Shown here one piece after another: positions 42,397-53,541 of a stretch of DNA of 64,000 nt. The notes under the pieces are model-generated. The model was not told the origin of the DNA, made no database searches, and saw nothing but the letters and a program-made list of their open reading frames with translations. Every line of letters begins with the position of its first letter. Position 1 is the first letter of the stretch. A program made the position numbers and the translations under genes. Source of the stretch: Arthrobacter sp. 260. Its GTDB lineage: Bacteria; Actinomycetota; Actinomycetes; Actinomycetales; Micrococcaceae. The stretch is from NCBI RefSeq assembly GCF_013116745.1, contig NZ_JABFOE010000013.1:1-64000 (forward strand), read 5' to 3'.

Positions 42397-43242
42397 TTAC
42401 ACGTAGTCGCGCCAGCTGTACTGGGGGTCGAAGCCCAGCACGCGGCGAGCGTGATCGATGGAGAGCAGGGTCTCGTGCTCGCCCACTTCCTTCACCACGT
42501 CGACGTCAGGAAACACCTCGGCCGCCAAGGATGTGCTGGAACGGCTCATCACCGTGTCAGCCGCGGCAATGATGAACCGGTCGAAACCCGGCCCGGCGTT
42601 CTCCAGCGCCCGTTGCACCGCCTGCGCGCCGTCGCGGCCGTCGATGTATCCCCACAGGTTCCACTTCCGGGCCATCGGGTCCTCGTCGAACGAGGGGAAC
42701 TTCGCGTAGTCCTCCGGGTCCATGACGTTTGAGAACCTCAGGGCCGTGATGCTCAGCTCGGGGTCCCAGCGGGTCAGCTGGATCGCCATCTGCTCTTCGA
42801 GGTGCTTCACCAGGGAGTAGGTGCTTTCCGGGCGGGCCGCATACTCCTCGTCGACGGGGATGTACGGCGGGTCCTGATCGAACGGCAACCCCAGCACCGT
42901 CTCGCTGGAGGCATAGACGATCTTCTTGATCCCCAGTCGCCGGCACGCCTGGAACACGTTGTAGGTGGACGGCATGTTGTTGTGGAAGGTGGCGGCATCC
43001 GAGTAGATCCCCGGCGCCGGAATGGCTGCCAGATGAACGATTGCGTCGAAGCCCTGGTGCCTGTCGTCAACTCCCGAGAACGCGTCGATGACATGCCCGT
43101 AATTGGTCAGGTCAACCTTCACGAAGCCGGGGCCGCGTTCGCCGAGTACATCCATTCCGGTGACGTCGTGCCCGGCGGCCCGCAGGACCGACACCACTGT
43201 CTTGCCCAGTTTCCCGCTGGCACCGGTTACGGCGAGCCTCAT
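42397..43242 (-). CDS. NAD-dependent epimerase/dehydratase (extended SDR)
   Basis: 281 residues. N-terminal Rossmann motif RLAVTGASGKLGKTV (TGxxGxxG), IVHLAAIPAPG, VYASSETVLG with the Ser, and YSLVKHLEEQ giving the catalytic YxxxK. NAD(P)-dependent change of a nucleotide-sugar or related substrate is expected; this size fits the GalE-like/uronate-dehydrogenase-like branch. Its ATG overlaps by 4 nt the end of the aldo-keto reductase gene, so the two reductases form an operon. Confidence 0.9.
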   Translation of the reverse strand: MRLAVTGASGKLGKTVVSVLRAAGHDVTGMDVLGERGPGFVKVDLTNYGHVIDAFSGVDDRHQGFDAIVHLAAIPAPGIYSDAATFHNNMPSTYNVFQACRRLGIKKIVYASSETVLGLPFDQDPPYIPVDEEYAARPESTYSLVKHLEEQMAIQLTRWDPELSITALRFSNVMDPEDYAKFPSFDEDPMARKWNLWGYIDGRDGAQAVQRALENAGPGFDRFIIAAADTVMSRSSTSLAAEVFPDVDVVKEVGEHETLLSIDHARRVLGFDPQYSWRDYV

Positions 43243-44243
43243 GCTGGGCGCTGCTCGGGGGAGACGGTCTTGGCGGGGTCGGTTTCGGCCATTGAGCCAA
43301 CGGCGTCGTCGATCTTCGTCATCACCTCGGCGTCAAGGGTTACGCCCGAGGCGACGGCGTTGGACTTCACCTGCTCCGGCTTGGACGCACCGATGATCGC
43401 GGCTGCCACGTTCTTGTTCTGCAGGACCCACGCGACGGCCAGCTGCGCCATGGTCAGGCCCACCTCGTCGGCGATGGGCTGGAGCTTCTGCACACCGGTG
43501 AGTGTCTCATCCGACATCCACCGCTTGATCATGTTCGAGCCGCCCTTGTCGTCAGCCGCCCGGGACCCCTGCTCCGGGGTGCCACCCGGCTGATACTTCC
43601 CGGTCAGCACACCCTGGGCCACGGGGGACCAGACAATCTGGGACAGACCCAGTTCCTCGGACACCGGCACCACCTCGCCCTCGATGACTCGCCACAGCAT
43701 CGAGTACTGCGGCTGGTTGGAGATGAGCTGGAAGCCGAGTTCCTTCGCCAGTTCATGGCCTGCCCGGATCTGTCGCGCGTCCCATTCGCTGACCCCGATG
43801 TACAGGGCCTTGCCCTGGCGGACGACGTCGGCAAACGCCTGCATGGTCTCCTCCAGCGGAGTCTCGTGGTCGTAGCGGTGCGCCTGGTAGAGGTCCACGT
43901 AGTCGGTCTGCAAGCGTTCCAGGGATCCGTTGATCGACTCCATGATGTGCTTGCGGGAGAGCCCGCAGTCGTTGGGCCCCTTGGGTCCGGTGGGCCCCCA
44001 AACCTTGGTGAAGATCTCCAGCGACTGCCGCCGCTCGCCCTTGAGTGCTTCACCGAGCACGGTTTCAGCCGCCGTGTTCGCGTACACGTCGGCGGTGTCA
44101 AAGCTGGTGATGCCCACATCCAGGGCCGCCCGCACGCACTGGGTGGCGACGTCGTTCTCCACCTGCGATCCGTGGGTCAGCCAGTTGCCGTAGGTGATTT
44201 CTGAAATCTTGAGTCCACTGTTTCCGAGGTATCGATAGTCCAT
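43239..44243 (-). CDS. Aldo/keto reductase
   Basis: 334 residues, an (alpha/beta)8 barrel similar to the KCNAB/YhdN-like AKR6-8 group. MDYRYLGNSGLKISEITYGN, GITSFDTADVYANTAAETVLG with the catalytic Asp/Tyr, IFTKVWGP with Lys, DLYQAHRYDHETPLEET with His, and the C-terminal cofactor site AAIIGASKPEQV. It reduces carbonyls with NADPH. First gene of a two-gene unit with the SDR. Confidence 0.93.
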   Translation of the reverse strand: MDYRYLGNSGLKISEITYGNWLTHGSQVENDVATQCVRAALDVGITSFDTADVYANTAAETVLGEALKGERRQSLEIFTKVWGPTGPKGPNDCGLSRKHIMESINGSLERLQTDYVDLYQAHRYDHETPLEETMQAFADVVRQGKALYIGVSEWDARQIRAGHELAKELGFQLISNQPQYSMLWRVIEGEVVPVSEELGLSQIVWSPVAQGVLTGKYQPGGTPEQGSRAADDKGGSNMIKRWMSDETLTGVQKLQPIADEVGLTMAQLAVAWVLQNKNVAAAIIGASKPEQVKSNAVASGVTLDAEVMTKIDDAVGSMAETDPAKTVSPEQRPA

Positions 44244-44440
44244 GCTTCCGATGCTAGGGCACCATCAGCTGAATGAGGAGGATCACATCGCGGTGTCGGT
44301 TGCCTAAGGTGACCAGTTTCCCCACAGGGATCGTTGGCCGGACACCGGCGCTCCCGGCGCAGCCTGCTGGCTGACCAACGCCAAGCGGGCCAGCCGTTAC
44401 ACTGAATTGTCTTTGTGTCACCACCACTGATTGAGGGATT

Positions 44441-45514
44441 TTGGTTAAGTTCACCGCGCGTCTAGCCACGGCCGAGGAGCGGGACAACTGGGACGCGCTG
44501 GTGACGGCAAACCCCAACGGCGGAAACATACTCCAGTCGGCATCCTTCGCCGAAGTGAAGTCGCACCACGGGTGGACTCCCCGTTTCCTGGTCTTCGAAT
44601 GCGCCGACTACACCACCTACAATCTGGTGATCGAAAAGCGGCTCCCCCTGCTGGGTGCCTTCTGGTACCTCATCAAGGGCCCCGACGTCGCCGACCCGTC
44701 GCATGTCCCCGCCGTCCTCGACGCCTGCCGGGAACTGGTCCGCACCGGACGCCACAATGTGTTCGCCATCAAGGTGGAGCCGGACATCCCCGCCGACGAC
44801 GACGTCGACCGTCAGTTCCGGGCCGCGGGCCTGATCAAGACCTTCGACCTGCAGCCGAACGACCACACGGCCCTCCTGGACACCACACCGGAGCCCAACC
44901 AGCTGTTGCGCAACCTGCATTCACGAGGGCGCAACGCGGTGCGGCGCGCCATCCGGGAGGGTGTTGAGGTGCGCCGGATGGATCCCACCGACGAGAACTT
45001 CCGCACCATGTACGCGCTGATGGCCCACATTGAGGACCGGTCCGCGGCGAAGCTGCGCTCCTACGAGTACTACAGCCGGTTCTGGAAGAACTTCGCCGAC
45101 GCCGGTCAGGGACGCCTGTACTTCGTTTATGAGGACGGCGAACCGTCGGTTGGCGCGTTTGTGATCAACTACGGGCTGAAGGGCACGTACAAGGACGGCG
45201 GCTCCAAACCCAGGCGGTCCCAGTACGGCGACTCCCACCTGGTGCAATGGCAGGCGATCACCGACCTCAAGGAAGAGTTCGGCATCGTCGAATACGATTT
45301 TTGCGGCACACCGCCCAGCGACCGGCTCAAGGACACCTCCCATCCGCACCATGGACTGGGGCTGTTCAAGACCAGCTTCACCAAGACTGTGACGGACTTT
45401 GTCGGCTGTTATGACCTTCCGCTCAGCGCGTGGAAGTATCGACTGTGGAATGCCATCGGGGAACGAGTCGCCCGGCAAATCTACTGGCGCCGACACCATC
45501 AGCCGTTCTACTAA
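44441..45514 (+). CDS. FemABX-family peptidoglycan bridge-forming enzyme
   Basis: 357 residues from TTG 44441, after GAGGGATT. Two GNAT-like lobes: LATAEERDNWDALVTANPNG and SASFAEVKSHHGWTPRF at the start, then LHSRGRNAVRRAIREGVEVR, RLYFVYEDGEPSVGAFVINY, KPRRSQYGDSHLVQWQAI and EYDFCGTPPSD. This is the FemX/lipid II:glycine transferase pattern, which adds amino acids to the interpeptide bridge from aminoacyl-tRNA. Fits a Micrococcaceae wall. Followed by an exporter gene 48 nt downstream. Confidence 0.9.
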   Translation: MVKFTARLATAEERDNWDALVTANPNGGNILQSASFAEVKSHHGWTPRFLVFECADYTTYNLVIEKRLPLLGAFWYLIKGPDVADPSHVPAVLDACRELVRTGRHNVFAIKVEPDIPADDDVDRQFRAAGLIKTFDLQPNDHTALLDTTPEPNQLLRNLHSRGRNAVRRAIREGVEVRRMDPTDENFRTMYALMAHIEDRSAAKLRSYEYYSRFWKNFADAGQGRLYFVYEDGEPSVGAFVINYGLKGTYKDGGSKPRRSQYGDSHLVQWQAITDLKEEFGIVEYDFCGTPPSDRLKDTSHPHHGLGLFKTSFTKTVTDFVGCYDLPLSAWKYRLWNAIGERVARQIYWRRHHQPFY

Positions 45515-45562
45515 CCACCACTCCCGCCACGGGCGGGCACACCGGATGAAGGGGTGAATCCC

Positions 45563-47275
45563 ATGGGTGAAAAGACCGAGTCAGACGATGGGCGCAACCC
45601 CGACACCAATCCGGCGCCGGTAGCCCAGCAACTTCCCATCATCCCCACCGCCGGGACCCCCGCCAGCGTGGCGGCACCCGCGTCCCGGCCGGTCCACGCG
45701 CTGCCGGGAACTCCTGACGCTCCGGGATCCGTGGGCCGCCCGGGCAAGCCAGCCAGGGGCCCGTCGGCCAAAGGAAAGGCCAGGCCGCGCCCGGCAGCCG
45801 CCAAGCCGGACCGCCGGACCTATTCGACGCCCACTGACGCGCTGCCCACCACTCCGCGTTCGGTCCGTCCCGACCGGTCCAACGCCGCTGCCCGCAAGGT
45901 CCTCCGGCGGCTGGTCCAGGGGGAGGCCCCGCCCACGCAGGCCATGAGTATCGTGGAGCGGCTCGCGGGAAGCCCCTACGCGAATCCCACCATCCAGGCG
46001 TCCGGGCCGGACATCAACGCCCGACGGACCCTTGACTTCGCACTGAGCCTCGCCGAGACAATGTTCAGGTACGGCGCGGGCGCACTCGAGGTCGAAACCA
46101 GCATCATCGCGGTCACCGCCGCCTTCGGGCTGGACAACATCGAAGTGGATATCACCAACCAGTCAGTCATCCTCAACTACTCGGCCAAGGACCAGACACC
46201 GGTCACCGTCCTGCGTGTCGTCCGATCGTGGACCAACAACTACGCCGGACTCCTGAAGGTGCACCAGCTGGTGACCGACATTGTCGACGGCGGCACCACC
46301 CGGATCGAGGCCGTGACGCGGCTCGAGGAGATCACCCACAAACCCAAACCGTTCCCGCGGTGGATGGTGACCGCTGCCTTCGGCATCTTCGGTGCCGCCA
46401 TCGTGGGGTTCATCGGTGGTACCCCGCTCGAGTCATTGATCAGCTTTGCCAGCTGCATCGGCGTCGACCTTCTCCTGCGGCAACTGGGCAAGTGGCGCGT
46501 CCCGGAGTTTTTCGCGGTGGCCACCTCCTCCGGCATGGTGACGATTGTCGCCATGTTCTTCTGGTGGCTCGATATTGGGGTGGCGCCGTCGTTCGTGGTG
46601 GTCGGTGGCATCCTGCTCCTGCTGCCGACCGGGCGGCTTGTCTCTGCGACCCAGGACGCGATCAACGGGTTCCCCGTGACCGCCGCGGGCCGGTATCTGT
46701 CAGCCTTCCTGGTGTTCGCTGCGATCGTCTCGGGCCTCGCCGTGGCGTTGGTCGCGGGCGCCCTGATCGGCATCCCGGAGCTGGAACTATCCACCTCCGT
46801 GGGCTCCCTGTACCCCCTCCCGGTGGTCGCCGTGCTGGTGTTCATTGCGGTCGGCATGATCTGCATCGCCGAGCAAACGGATATGAAGCTGGTGATCCCC
46901 ACCTCGCTGATCGGGGTGACGGGGTTCCTGCTCTACTCGCTGGTGATCTTCCTGGGGGTGGGCTACCGCCTTGCCCCAGCGGTTGCCGCAGTGCTGATTG
47001 GCATGCTGGCGAGGGTGGTGGCGCTGCGCATGGGGGCGCCCCAGTTGGTGGTGGCGGTCCCCGCAGTCATGTTCCTCTATCCGGGGCTGATGGTGTTCCG
47101 GTCGATGTACGGGCTGACCATCGAGACGGAACTCATCGGGGACGGCACCAACACCCTGTTCAACGCGCTGACCATCATCCTGGCGGTGGCTGGCGGCGTG
47201 GTGCTCGGGGACAACCTGGCGCGCCCGCTCACCAAGGGAGCCAGCAGCAACGAACGCCGCAACCGGCGGCGGTAG
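45563..47275 (+). CDS. thrE: ThrE-type threonine/serine exporter
   Basis: 570 residues from ATG 45563, 8 nt after GAAGGGG. An N-terminal Pro/Ala-rich disordered region of about 115 residues is followed by a ThrE/DUF1212 cytosolic domain (SLAETMFRYGAGALEVETSI, NYAGLLKVHQLVTDIVDGG) and about ten transmembrane helices, with a second half corresponding to the ThrE C-terminal domain. In Corynebacterium glutamicum ThrE exports Thr and Ser. Same substrates are inferred. Downstream of a FemX-like gene, convergent with ung. Confidence 0.88.
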   Translation: MGEKTESDDGRNPDTNPAPVAQQLPIIPTAGTPASVAAPASRPVHALPGTPDAPGSVGRPGKPARGPSAKGKARPRPAAAKPDRRTYSTPTDALPTTPRSVRPDRSNAAARKVLRRLVQGEAPPTQAMSIVERLAGSPYANPTIQASGPDINARRTLDFALSLAETMFRYGAGALEVETSIIAVTAAFGLDNIEVDITNQSVILNYSAKDQTPVTVLRVVRSWTNNYAGLLKVHQLVTDIVDGGTTRIEAVTRLEEITHKPKPFPRWMVTAAFGIFGAAIVGFIGGTPLESLISFASCIGVDLLLRQLGKWRVPEFFAVATSSGMVTIVAMFFWWLDIGVAPSFVVVGGILLLLPTGRLVSATQDAINGFPVTAAGRYLSAFLVFAAIVSGLAVALVAGALIGIPELELSTSVGSLYPLPVVAVLVFIAVGMICIAEQTDMKLVIPTSLIGVTGFLLYSLVIFLGVGYRLAPAVAAVLIGMLARVVALRMGAPQLVVAVPAVMFLYPGLMVFRSMYGLTIETELIGDGTNTLFNALTIILAVAGGVVLGDNLARPLTKGASSNERRNRRR

Positions 47276-47278
47276 GTC

Positions 47279-48061
47279 CTAGCGCAACTGCCAGTCCACG
47301 CCGCTGGCGCCCTGCTCGGCGAGGAGGTCGTTGGTCCGGCTGAAGGGACGGCTGCCGAAGAACCCGCGCGACGCCGACAGCGGGCTGGGGTGGACCGACT
47401 CGACAGTGGGGGTGTCCCCAAGCAGCGGCTTCACCTGTTGGGCGTCGCGACCCCACAACACGGCGACCAGGGGAGTGTTCCTCGCCACCAGCGCCTGGAC
47501 GGCCGCGCTGGTCACCGCTTCCCAGCCCAGTCGCCGGTGCGAGGCGGCGTCGCCGGCGCGGACCGTCAGCACCCGATTCAGCAGCATCACACCCTGCTCG
47601 GCCCAGCCGGTCAGGTCTCCGTGAGCGGGAACCGCCACCGACGTGTCAGTGGCGAGCTCCCGGTAAATGTTCGCCAGGCTTCTCGGCAGCGGTCGGGTCC
47701 GCTCGGACACCGAGAACGACAGTCCGACGGCGTGACCCGGCGTCGGATACGGGTCCTGGCCGATGAGGAGCACCTTGACCTCCTCCAGGGGGTAGCTGAA
47801 GGCGCGCAGAATGTCCGCGGGTTGGGGCAGGATCTGGTGACCGGCGTCGACCTCGGTCTGCAGGTCACTAGCCAGGCGGTGCAGGTCGGGTTCCACGGAC
47901 GCCAGCGCTGCTGCCCAGCTGGGATGGACGACGTCGGCCACCGTGCTGGGCGCAGCGAAGGGAAATGGTTCGCTGTGCTGCTTCGCCGAGGATGATGCAC
48001 GCGGGGGTGCGGCGGGGGCAGCCACGGGTTCCGGGAAGAGGGCAGCCTGATGATCCGACAT
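47279..48061 (-). CDS. ung: Uracil-DNA glycosylase, family 1
   Basis: 260 residues from ATG 48061. A short Ala/Pro-rich N-terminal extension (about 1-45) precedes the family-1 core. The catalytic loop GQDPYPTPGHAVGLSFSV carries the Asp, then LLNRVLTVRAGDAASH, VLWGRDAQQVKPLL, and the HPSPLSASRGFFGS leucine-loop motif with His. It removes uracil from DNA. Not related to the island protein at 12382-13215, whose motifs differ. Convergent with thrE, 3 nt apart. Confidence 0.95.
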   Translation of the reverse strand: MSDHQAALFPEPVAAPAAPPRASSSAKQHSEPFPFAAPSTVADVVHPSWAAALASVEPDLHRLASDLQTEVDAGHQILPQPADILRAFSYPLEEVKVLLIGQDPYPTPGHAVGLSFSVSERTRPLPRSLANIYRELATDTSVAVPAHGDLTGWAEQGVMLLNRVLTVRAGDAASHRRLGWEAVTSAAVQALVARNTPLVAVLWGRDAQQVKPLLGDTPTVESVHPSPLSASRGFFGSRPFSRTNDLLAEQGASGVDWQLR

Positions 48062-48175
48062 CTTCCCATCCTGCGGCCCACCTGCACTAAATGACAACCT
48101 TGTTATTCCCAATTACCATGGGGAGCAATCAGGCAGCGTGAAAGCGGGCTGCATTTTGCTAAGGGGCGGTGGACA

Positions 48176-48490
48176 GTGACGGAAGCAGCGGGTGCGGATA
48201 ACGCCGTGCAGCCACCCCCGGACCAGCGCCCGGGGGTAGGGGACCTGGGCGATCGGGAGCAGCAGATGCTTGCCCTGGAACGTCAATGGTGGAAATACTC
48301 GGGCGCCAAGGAGCAGGCGATCCGGGAATTGTTCGACCTGTCGGCCACCCACTACTACCAAATCCTCAACGCCCTGATCGATACCGAGGCGGCTCTCGCC
48401 CACGATCCCATGCTGGTGAAGCGACTGCGTAGACTACGTACATCCCGTCAGCGTGCTCGCTCAGCCCGCCGCCTCGGCGCTGACATTTAA
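48176..48490 (+). CDS. DUF3263 family protein
   Basis: 104 residues from GTG. The central part (LGDREQQMLALERQWWKYSG, KEQAIRELFDLSATHYYQIL) is a helix-turn-helix-like DUF3263 domain found only in actinobacteria. The C-terminus is Arg-rich (RRLRTSRQRARSARRL), compatible with nucleic-acid binding. Function unknown. It is followed 50 nt later by a LytR_C protein gene, a conserved neighbour in related genomes. Confidence 0.88.
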   Translation: MTEAAGADNAVQPPPDQRPGVGDLGDREQQMLALERQWWKYSGAKEQAIRELFDLSATHYYQILNALIDTEAALAHDPMLVKRLRRLRTSRQRARSARRLGADI

Positions 48491-48540
48491 CGTCTCTTCT
48501 CGAGACGTAACAGGCGCCCAAACCAAGGACAACGCAGCAG

Positions 48541-49176
48541 ATGAGCCAATACCCCCGGGACGAGTTCGACAAAATCCCTGAATCCGCCTCGCGGCAGGGA
48601 GTCCACCGGGAAAGGCTGGTGCCGCCGAGCTCCAGCGGGCTCGCGTTGAAAATCCTGGTCGGAGTACTGGCGCTCGCCGTCGGGCTCGCCGCCTTCTTCA
48701 TCCTTCCCCGATTGGGCTTTGGCAGCGGTGCGGAACCGACATCCGGCCAGTCCGCGGCGACGGCAACCTCCACCGGCGACGCATCGTCCAGTCCTACGGC
48801 CGGTACCGACCCGTCCGAACCGGCTCCGTCCGACCCCGTCTCCGATGAGCCGACCGAGGAGGAGACTGCCGAGCCGACTCCCACCGCGGACCCGGACGGC
48901 ATTGACCGCTCCGAGCCGGTGAATGTCTACAACGCCACCGGGATCGGGGGACAGGCCACTCTGGCCGCCGATCGGGTCACAGCTGACGGGTGGACCGTGG
49001 GAGAGATCGCCGACTGGGGTGGAGTGCCCCTGCAGAACTCGGTCATCTTCTACAACGACGCCTCCCAGCTTGAAGCGGCGCAGGAGTTGGGCGGTGTGCT
49101 CGGGATTCCGACCCTGATCGAGACTACTGAGGTCTCACCGGACGTCACAGTAGTGGTCGGCCCCGGTTTCCAGTAG
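48541..49176 (+). CDS. LytR C-terminal domain membrane protein
   Basis: 211 residues. Short cytoplasmic N-terminus, one transmembrane helix (about 34-57; ALKILVGVLALAVGLAAFFI), a long acidic Ser/Thr/Pro linker (about 60-120), and a LytR_C domain (EPVNVYNATGIGGQATLAAD, NSVIFYNDASQLEAAQELGG). No catalytic LCP domain, so it is probably an accessory protein of cell-wall glycopolymer attachment. Confidence 0.88.
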   Translation: MSQYPRDEFDKIPESASRQGVHRERLVPPSSSGLALKILVGVLALAVGLAAFFILPRLGFGSGAEPTSGQSAATATSTGDASSSPTAGTDPSEPAPSDPVSDEPTEEETAEPTPTADPDGIDRSEPVNVYNATGIGGQATLAADRVTADGWTVGEIADWGGVPLQNSVIFYNDASQLEAAQELGGVLGIPTLIETTEVSPDVTVVVGPGFQ

Positions 49177-49194
49177 GCGCGGGCGGCGGACCCC

Positions 49195-49788
49195 ATGCTG
49201 ATACTCGAGGGCAAGAAGGTCCGGCTACGCGACTGGTCCTCCGCTGATCTTTCCGCTTACCGCGAATGGCTTCGCCCTCACCAGGAGTGGCACCAGTGGG
49301 ATGGGCCGTACTTTCCGCCTCCCACTCCGCAGGAAGCCGACGACGCTGTGGGGCGCCTCGCGGGGCAGCTTGCGGCCGGTCAATGGCCGGCAGTCCGACG
49401 CCGGATGGTGATCGCTGACACTCGGACAGACCACCTCATTGGGACCGTTTCCTGGCACTGGGAATCAGAGGAAACCGAATGGCCACGGGCCGGGATCACC
49501 GTCCATGACCCGTCGCAGCGCGGACGCGGGGTCGGAAGCGAGGCACTCACCCTCTGGGCGGACTACCTCTTCGCCGCAACGAAGTTCCGACGCCTCGACT
49601 TTTCCACCTGGTACGGGAACCACGCGATGTGCAGCGTAGGGCTCAAAATCGGGTGGACCGAGGAAGCCAGATTCCGTGACGCCCGGGTGGTGCGCGGCAC
49701 TGTGTACGACTCGGTTGTCTACGGTGTGACGCGTGCTCAATGGGCCGGGCTCCGCTTGCACTCAAGCAGCCAGAGTGCTAATTATTGA
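49195..49788 (+). CDS. GNAT-family N-acetyltransferase
   Basis: 197 residues. Fold blocks: KKVRLRDWSSADLSAYREWL at the start, LIGTVSWHWE, then the acetyl-CoA loop GITVHDPSQRGRGVGSEALT with the RGxG pattern, followed by FRRLDFSTWYGNHAMCSVGL. Similar to RimJ/RimL-type acetyltransferases. Substrate unknown. Its last codons overlap the first CIRCE-like half-site, so the operator is embedded in the 3' end of this gene. Confidence 0.87.
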   Translation: MLILEGKKVRLRDWSSADLSAYREWLRPHQEWHQWDGPYFPPPTPQEADDAVGRLAGQLAAGQWPAVRRRMVIADTRTDHLIGTVSWHWESEETEWPRAGITVHDPSQRGRGVGSEALTLWADYLFAATKFRRLDFSTWYGNHAMCSVGLKIGWTEEARFRDARVVRGTVYDSVVYGVTRAQWAGLRLHSSSQSANY

Positions 49789-49789
49789 G

Positions 49790-49816
49790 TTAGCACTCTA
49801 TGCCGCTGACTGCTAA
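49790..49816. promoter_or_regulatory. CIRCE operator (HrcA binding) for groEL
   Basis: TTAGCACTC (49790-49798), a 9-nt spacer, and GACTGCTAA (49808-49816) match the CIRCE consensus with one mismatch in the right arm. A further perfect half-site GAGTGCTAA lies at 49773-49781, so three arms alternate. HrcA would repress groEL here and release it on heat shock. Confidence 0.9.
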
Positions 49817-49969
49817 CCGTCGGCGGCTGGCGAGTGAATCGCACACCTCTGTGGTGAGGGCCGCGTCAGGACGTAAAGAGATCGTCAGGATGTTGCCCGT
49901 CCGTCGCGGGCACCACAGCGGGTGAGCATAAGTTTGCTGATAAGCAGGACTGTCCCCGAAAGGACCTAA

Positions 49970-51613
<1,644 letters not shown>

Positions 51614-51658
51614 TCCCCACCCCCTGAGGTTTCGCACCTCACCTGGCTGTAACCGGTT

Positions 51659-51692
51659 GGACGGTATCCCTGAAGGGGGTGCCGTCCTTCCG
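51659..51692 (+). terminator. Terminator after groEL
   Basis: A 12-bp stem, GGACGGTATCCC (51659-51670) with 51676-51687, has two G-T pairs and a 5-nt loop, and is followed by TTCC. Also in position to end the convergent WXG100 gene. Confidence 0.75.
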
Positions 51693-51703
51693 GCGTTAAC
51701 CGG

Positions 51704-51994
51704 CTAGTACTGGAACATGCGTGCGTTGCTCAGTTCGGCGTCCACGTATTGCTGGGTGGCGACCGAGAGGGAGTGGTTGATCTCGGCCAGTGACTCCTCG
51801 ACCCTCGCCTGGGTGGCCCGCCACTGGATGACCAGTTGCTGGAAGTTGGCCGCGGCCTGTCCACGCCACAGCTGCTCCAGCTCCTGCAACCCCATCTGCA
51901 TGGCGTTCACCTCGGACTGCAGGCGGGTGATCGTTCCCTGCACCTCGCTGTTCTTGGCCACGAGGGCGTCAGTATCGACCTGGAAGTTTGCCAT
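51704..51994 (-). CDS. WXG100-family (ESAT-6-like) protein
   Basis: 96 residues from ATG 51994, after AGGAGG. Two helices hinge at the WRG motif (ELEQLWRGQAAANFQQLVIQ, about 40-60), the WXG signature. The family is secreted by the ESX/type VII system as helical-hairpin dimers. The C-terminus YVDAELSNARMFQY has a Y-x3-E-like export signal (YVDAE). No ESX core genes are in the window, so it depends on a system elsewhere. Confidence 0.92.
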   Translation of the reverse strand: MANFQVDTDALVAKNSEVQGTITRLQSEVNAMQMGLQELEQLWRGQAAANFQQLVIQWRATQARVEESLAEINHSLSVATQQYVDAELSNARMFQY

Positions 51995-52081
51995 TGTTGT
52001 CCTCCTTTCCCCCTTGACCCTAGGCCGGGGAGCGCCGCCGTGAACGGGCAGGCGGCGAAGTGTGGGCAAACCCCACCAAAC

Positions 52082-53533
52082 TCAGGACGCTGTGGAGGAC
52101 GAGTCTGCCTCGACGGCCGTGTAGGGCAACCTGATGGACAGGGTGGCGCCGCCACCTTCCGTCTCCTCCAGACGCACCGAACCATCATGCTGGGCCACCA
52201 GCGCCGCCACGATGGCCAGTCCAAGGCCGGTACCGCCCGTCTCCCGATACCGGGACGAGTCGGCGCGGTAGAACCGTTCGAAGACCCGGGCCGCGTCCTC
52301 CTCGGAAATTCCGGGGCCGTGGTCACGCACCTCAATGACCGAGTCCATCCGGCCATGGATTACCGGAGCCACACCGACGGCGATTTCAATGGGTGTCCCG
52401 TCGGGAGTGTAGCGGAGGGCGTTGGTCATCAGGTTGGCTACCACCTGCCGAAGCCGCGCCTCGTCCCCGACGGTCGGTGCAGGCCGGGCCGGGCCTCCGT
52501 CGAGGCCGATCACTGTGATCTCGCGGTCCGGGGCGATGGCACGGGCGTCCAGCGCGGCGTCGTTACCCAAAATGACCAGGTCAAGCGGCTCGGATTCCAG
52601 CGGCCGCTGTTCGTCGATCCGGGCGAGGGTCAGCAGATCCTCCACCAGTTCGCCCATCCGTTTCGCTTCGCTTTCGATCCTGCCCATGGCGGCGCGGACG
52701 TCGTCGTCGTTCTGTAGGGCGCCGTGGCGGTACAGCTCTGAGAACCCTCGGATGGTCACCAGGGGGGTGCGCAGCTCATGCGAGGCGTCGGCCACGAACC
52801 GTCGCATCTTGCGCTCGGATTCGGTGCGGGCAGAGAACGCCGCCTCAATATGCGCGAGCATAGCGTTCAGTGAGCGTGACAGCCGCCCCACCTCGGTGGC
52901 GGGCCGTTCCACTTCGACGCGTCGTGACAGGTCTCCGGCAGCGATCGCGGCGGCGGTGCGCTCCACCCTGCCCAGCGGCCGGAACTGCCGGGTGACCGCA
53001 ATGAATGCAATGCCGCTGGCGACCATGGTGGCACCGAGCCCGACGGCGAAGATGATCTGGCCTGCCTCCTCCAGCGACCGGTTGACCGTCGAGAGGCTGG
53101 AGGCCACAGCCACGCTGCCCTGCCCGTTTCTCAGCGCAAAGAGCACCACCCGCCACCCCGGACTGCCGCTGACGCTTCCCGGGACGGTGAACCCGTTCTG
53201 TCCCCGCGCCTGGACCTGTTCGACGGTGAGCTCCGGAATGTCGGGAATATCGGTCGATTCCTGGGAGACGGTCGCGCGGAGCGGTTGCCCGTCCTCGTTC
53301 CTCAGTTCGCCGTAGAACCTCAGCAAGGATCCGTCAGCTGTGCCGTCGGGGACGATGTTCTGCGCCACATTGGGTGCATTGGCGAGAATGTCCGAGTCCA
53401 TCTGCTCGATGAGATTGGTGCGTAGCAGGGACACGGTGACAATGCCGGTGATCGCAACAGTGACCACCATGAGCAGAGTCATGGTGGCCACCAGTTGGGT
53501 GCGCAGTGATGCGGCTTTCCACCGATCGATCAC
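52082..53533 (-). CDS. HAMP-domain sensor histidine kinase
   Basis: 483 residues. Two transmembrane helices (about 14-37 and 159-180) flank a ~120-residue extracellular sensor. Then HAMP (about 182-234), HisKA with phospho-acceptor His252 in DASHELRTPLV, and HATPase_c with N box LMTNALRYTPDGTP, G1 DHGPGISEEDA and G2 GTGLGLAIV. The kinase phosphorylates the response regulator encoded 8 nt upstream in the same operon. MprB/TcrY-like in architecture; the signal is unknown. Confidence 0.94.
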   Translation of the reverse strand: MIDRWKAASLRTQLVATMTLLMVVTVAITGIVTVSLLRTNLIEQMDSDILANAPNVAQNIVPDGTADGSLLRFYGELRNEDGQPLRATVSQESTDIPDIPELTVEQVQARGQNGFTVPGSVSGSPGWRVVLFALRNGQGSVAVASSLSTVNRSLEEAGQIIFAVGLGATMVASGIAFIAVTRQFRPLGRVERTAAAIAAGDLSRRVEVERPATEVGRLSRSLNAMLAHIEAAFSARTESERKMRRFVADASHELRTPLVTIRGFSELYRHGALQNDDDVRAAMGRIESEAKRMGELVEDLLTLARIDEQRPLESEPLDLVILGNDAALDARAIAPDREITVIGLDGGPARPAPTVGDEARLRQVVANLMTNALRYTPDGTPIEIAVGVAPVIHGRMDSVIEVRDHGPGISEEDAARVFERFYRADSSRYRETGGTGLGLAIVAALVAQHDGSVRLEETEGGGATLSIRLPYTAVEADSSSTAS

Positions 53534-53541
53534 GTCGAGGG

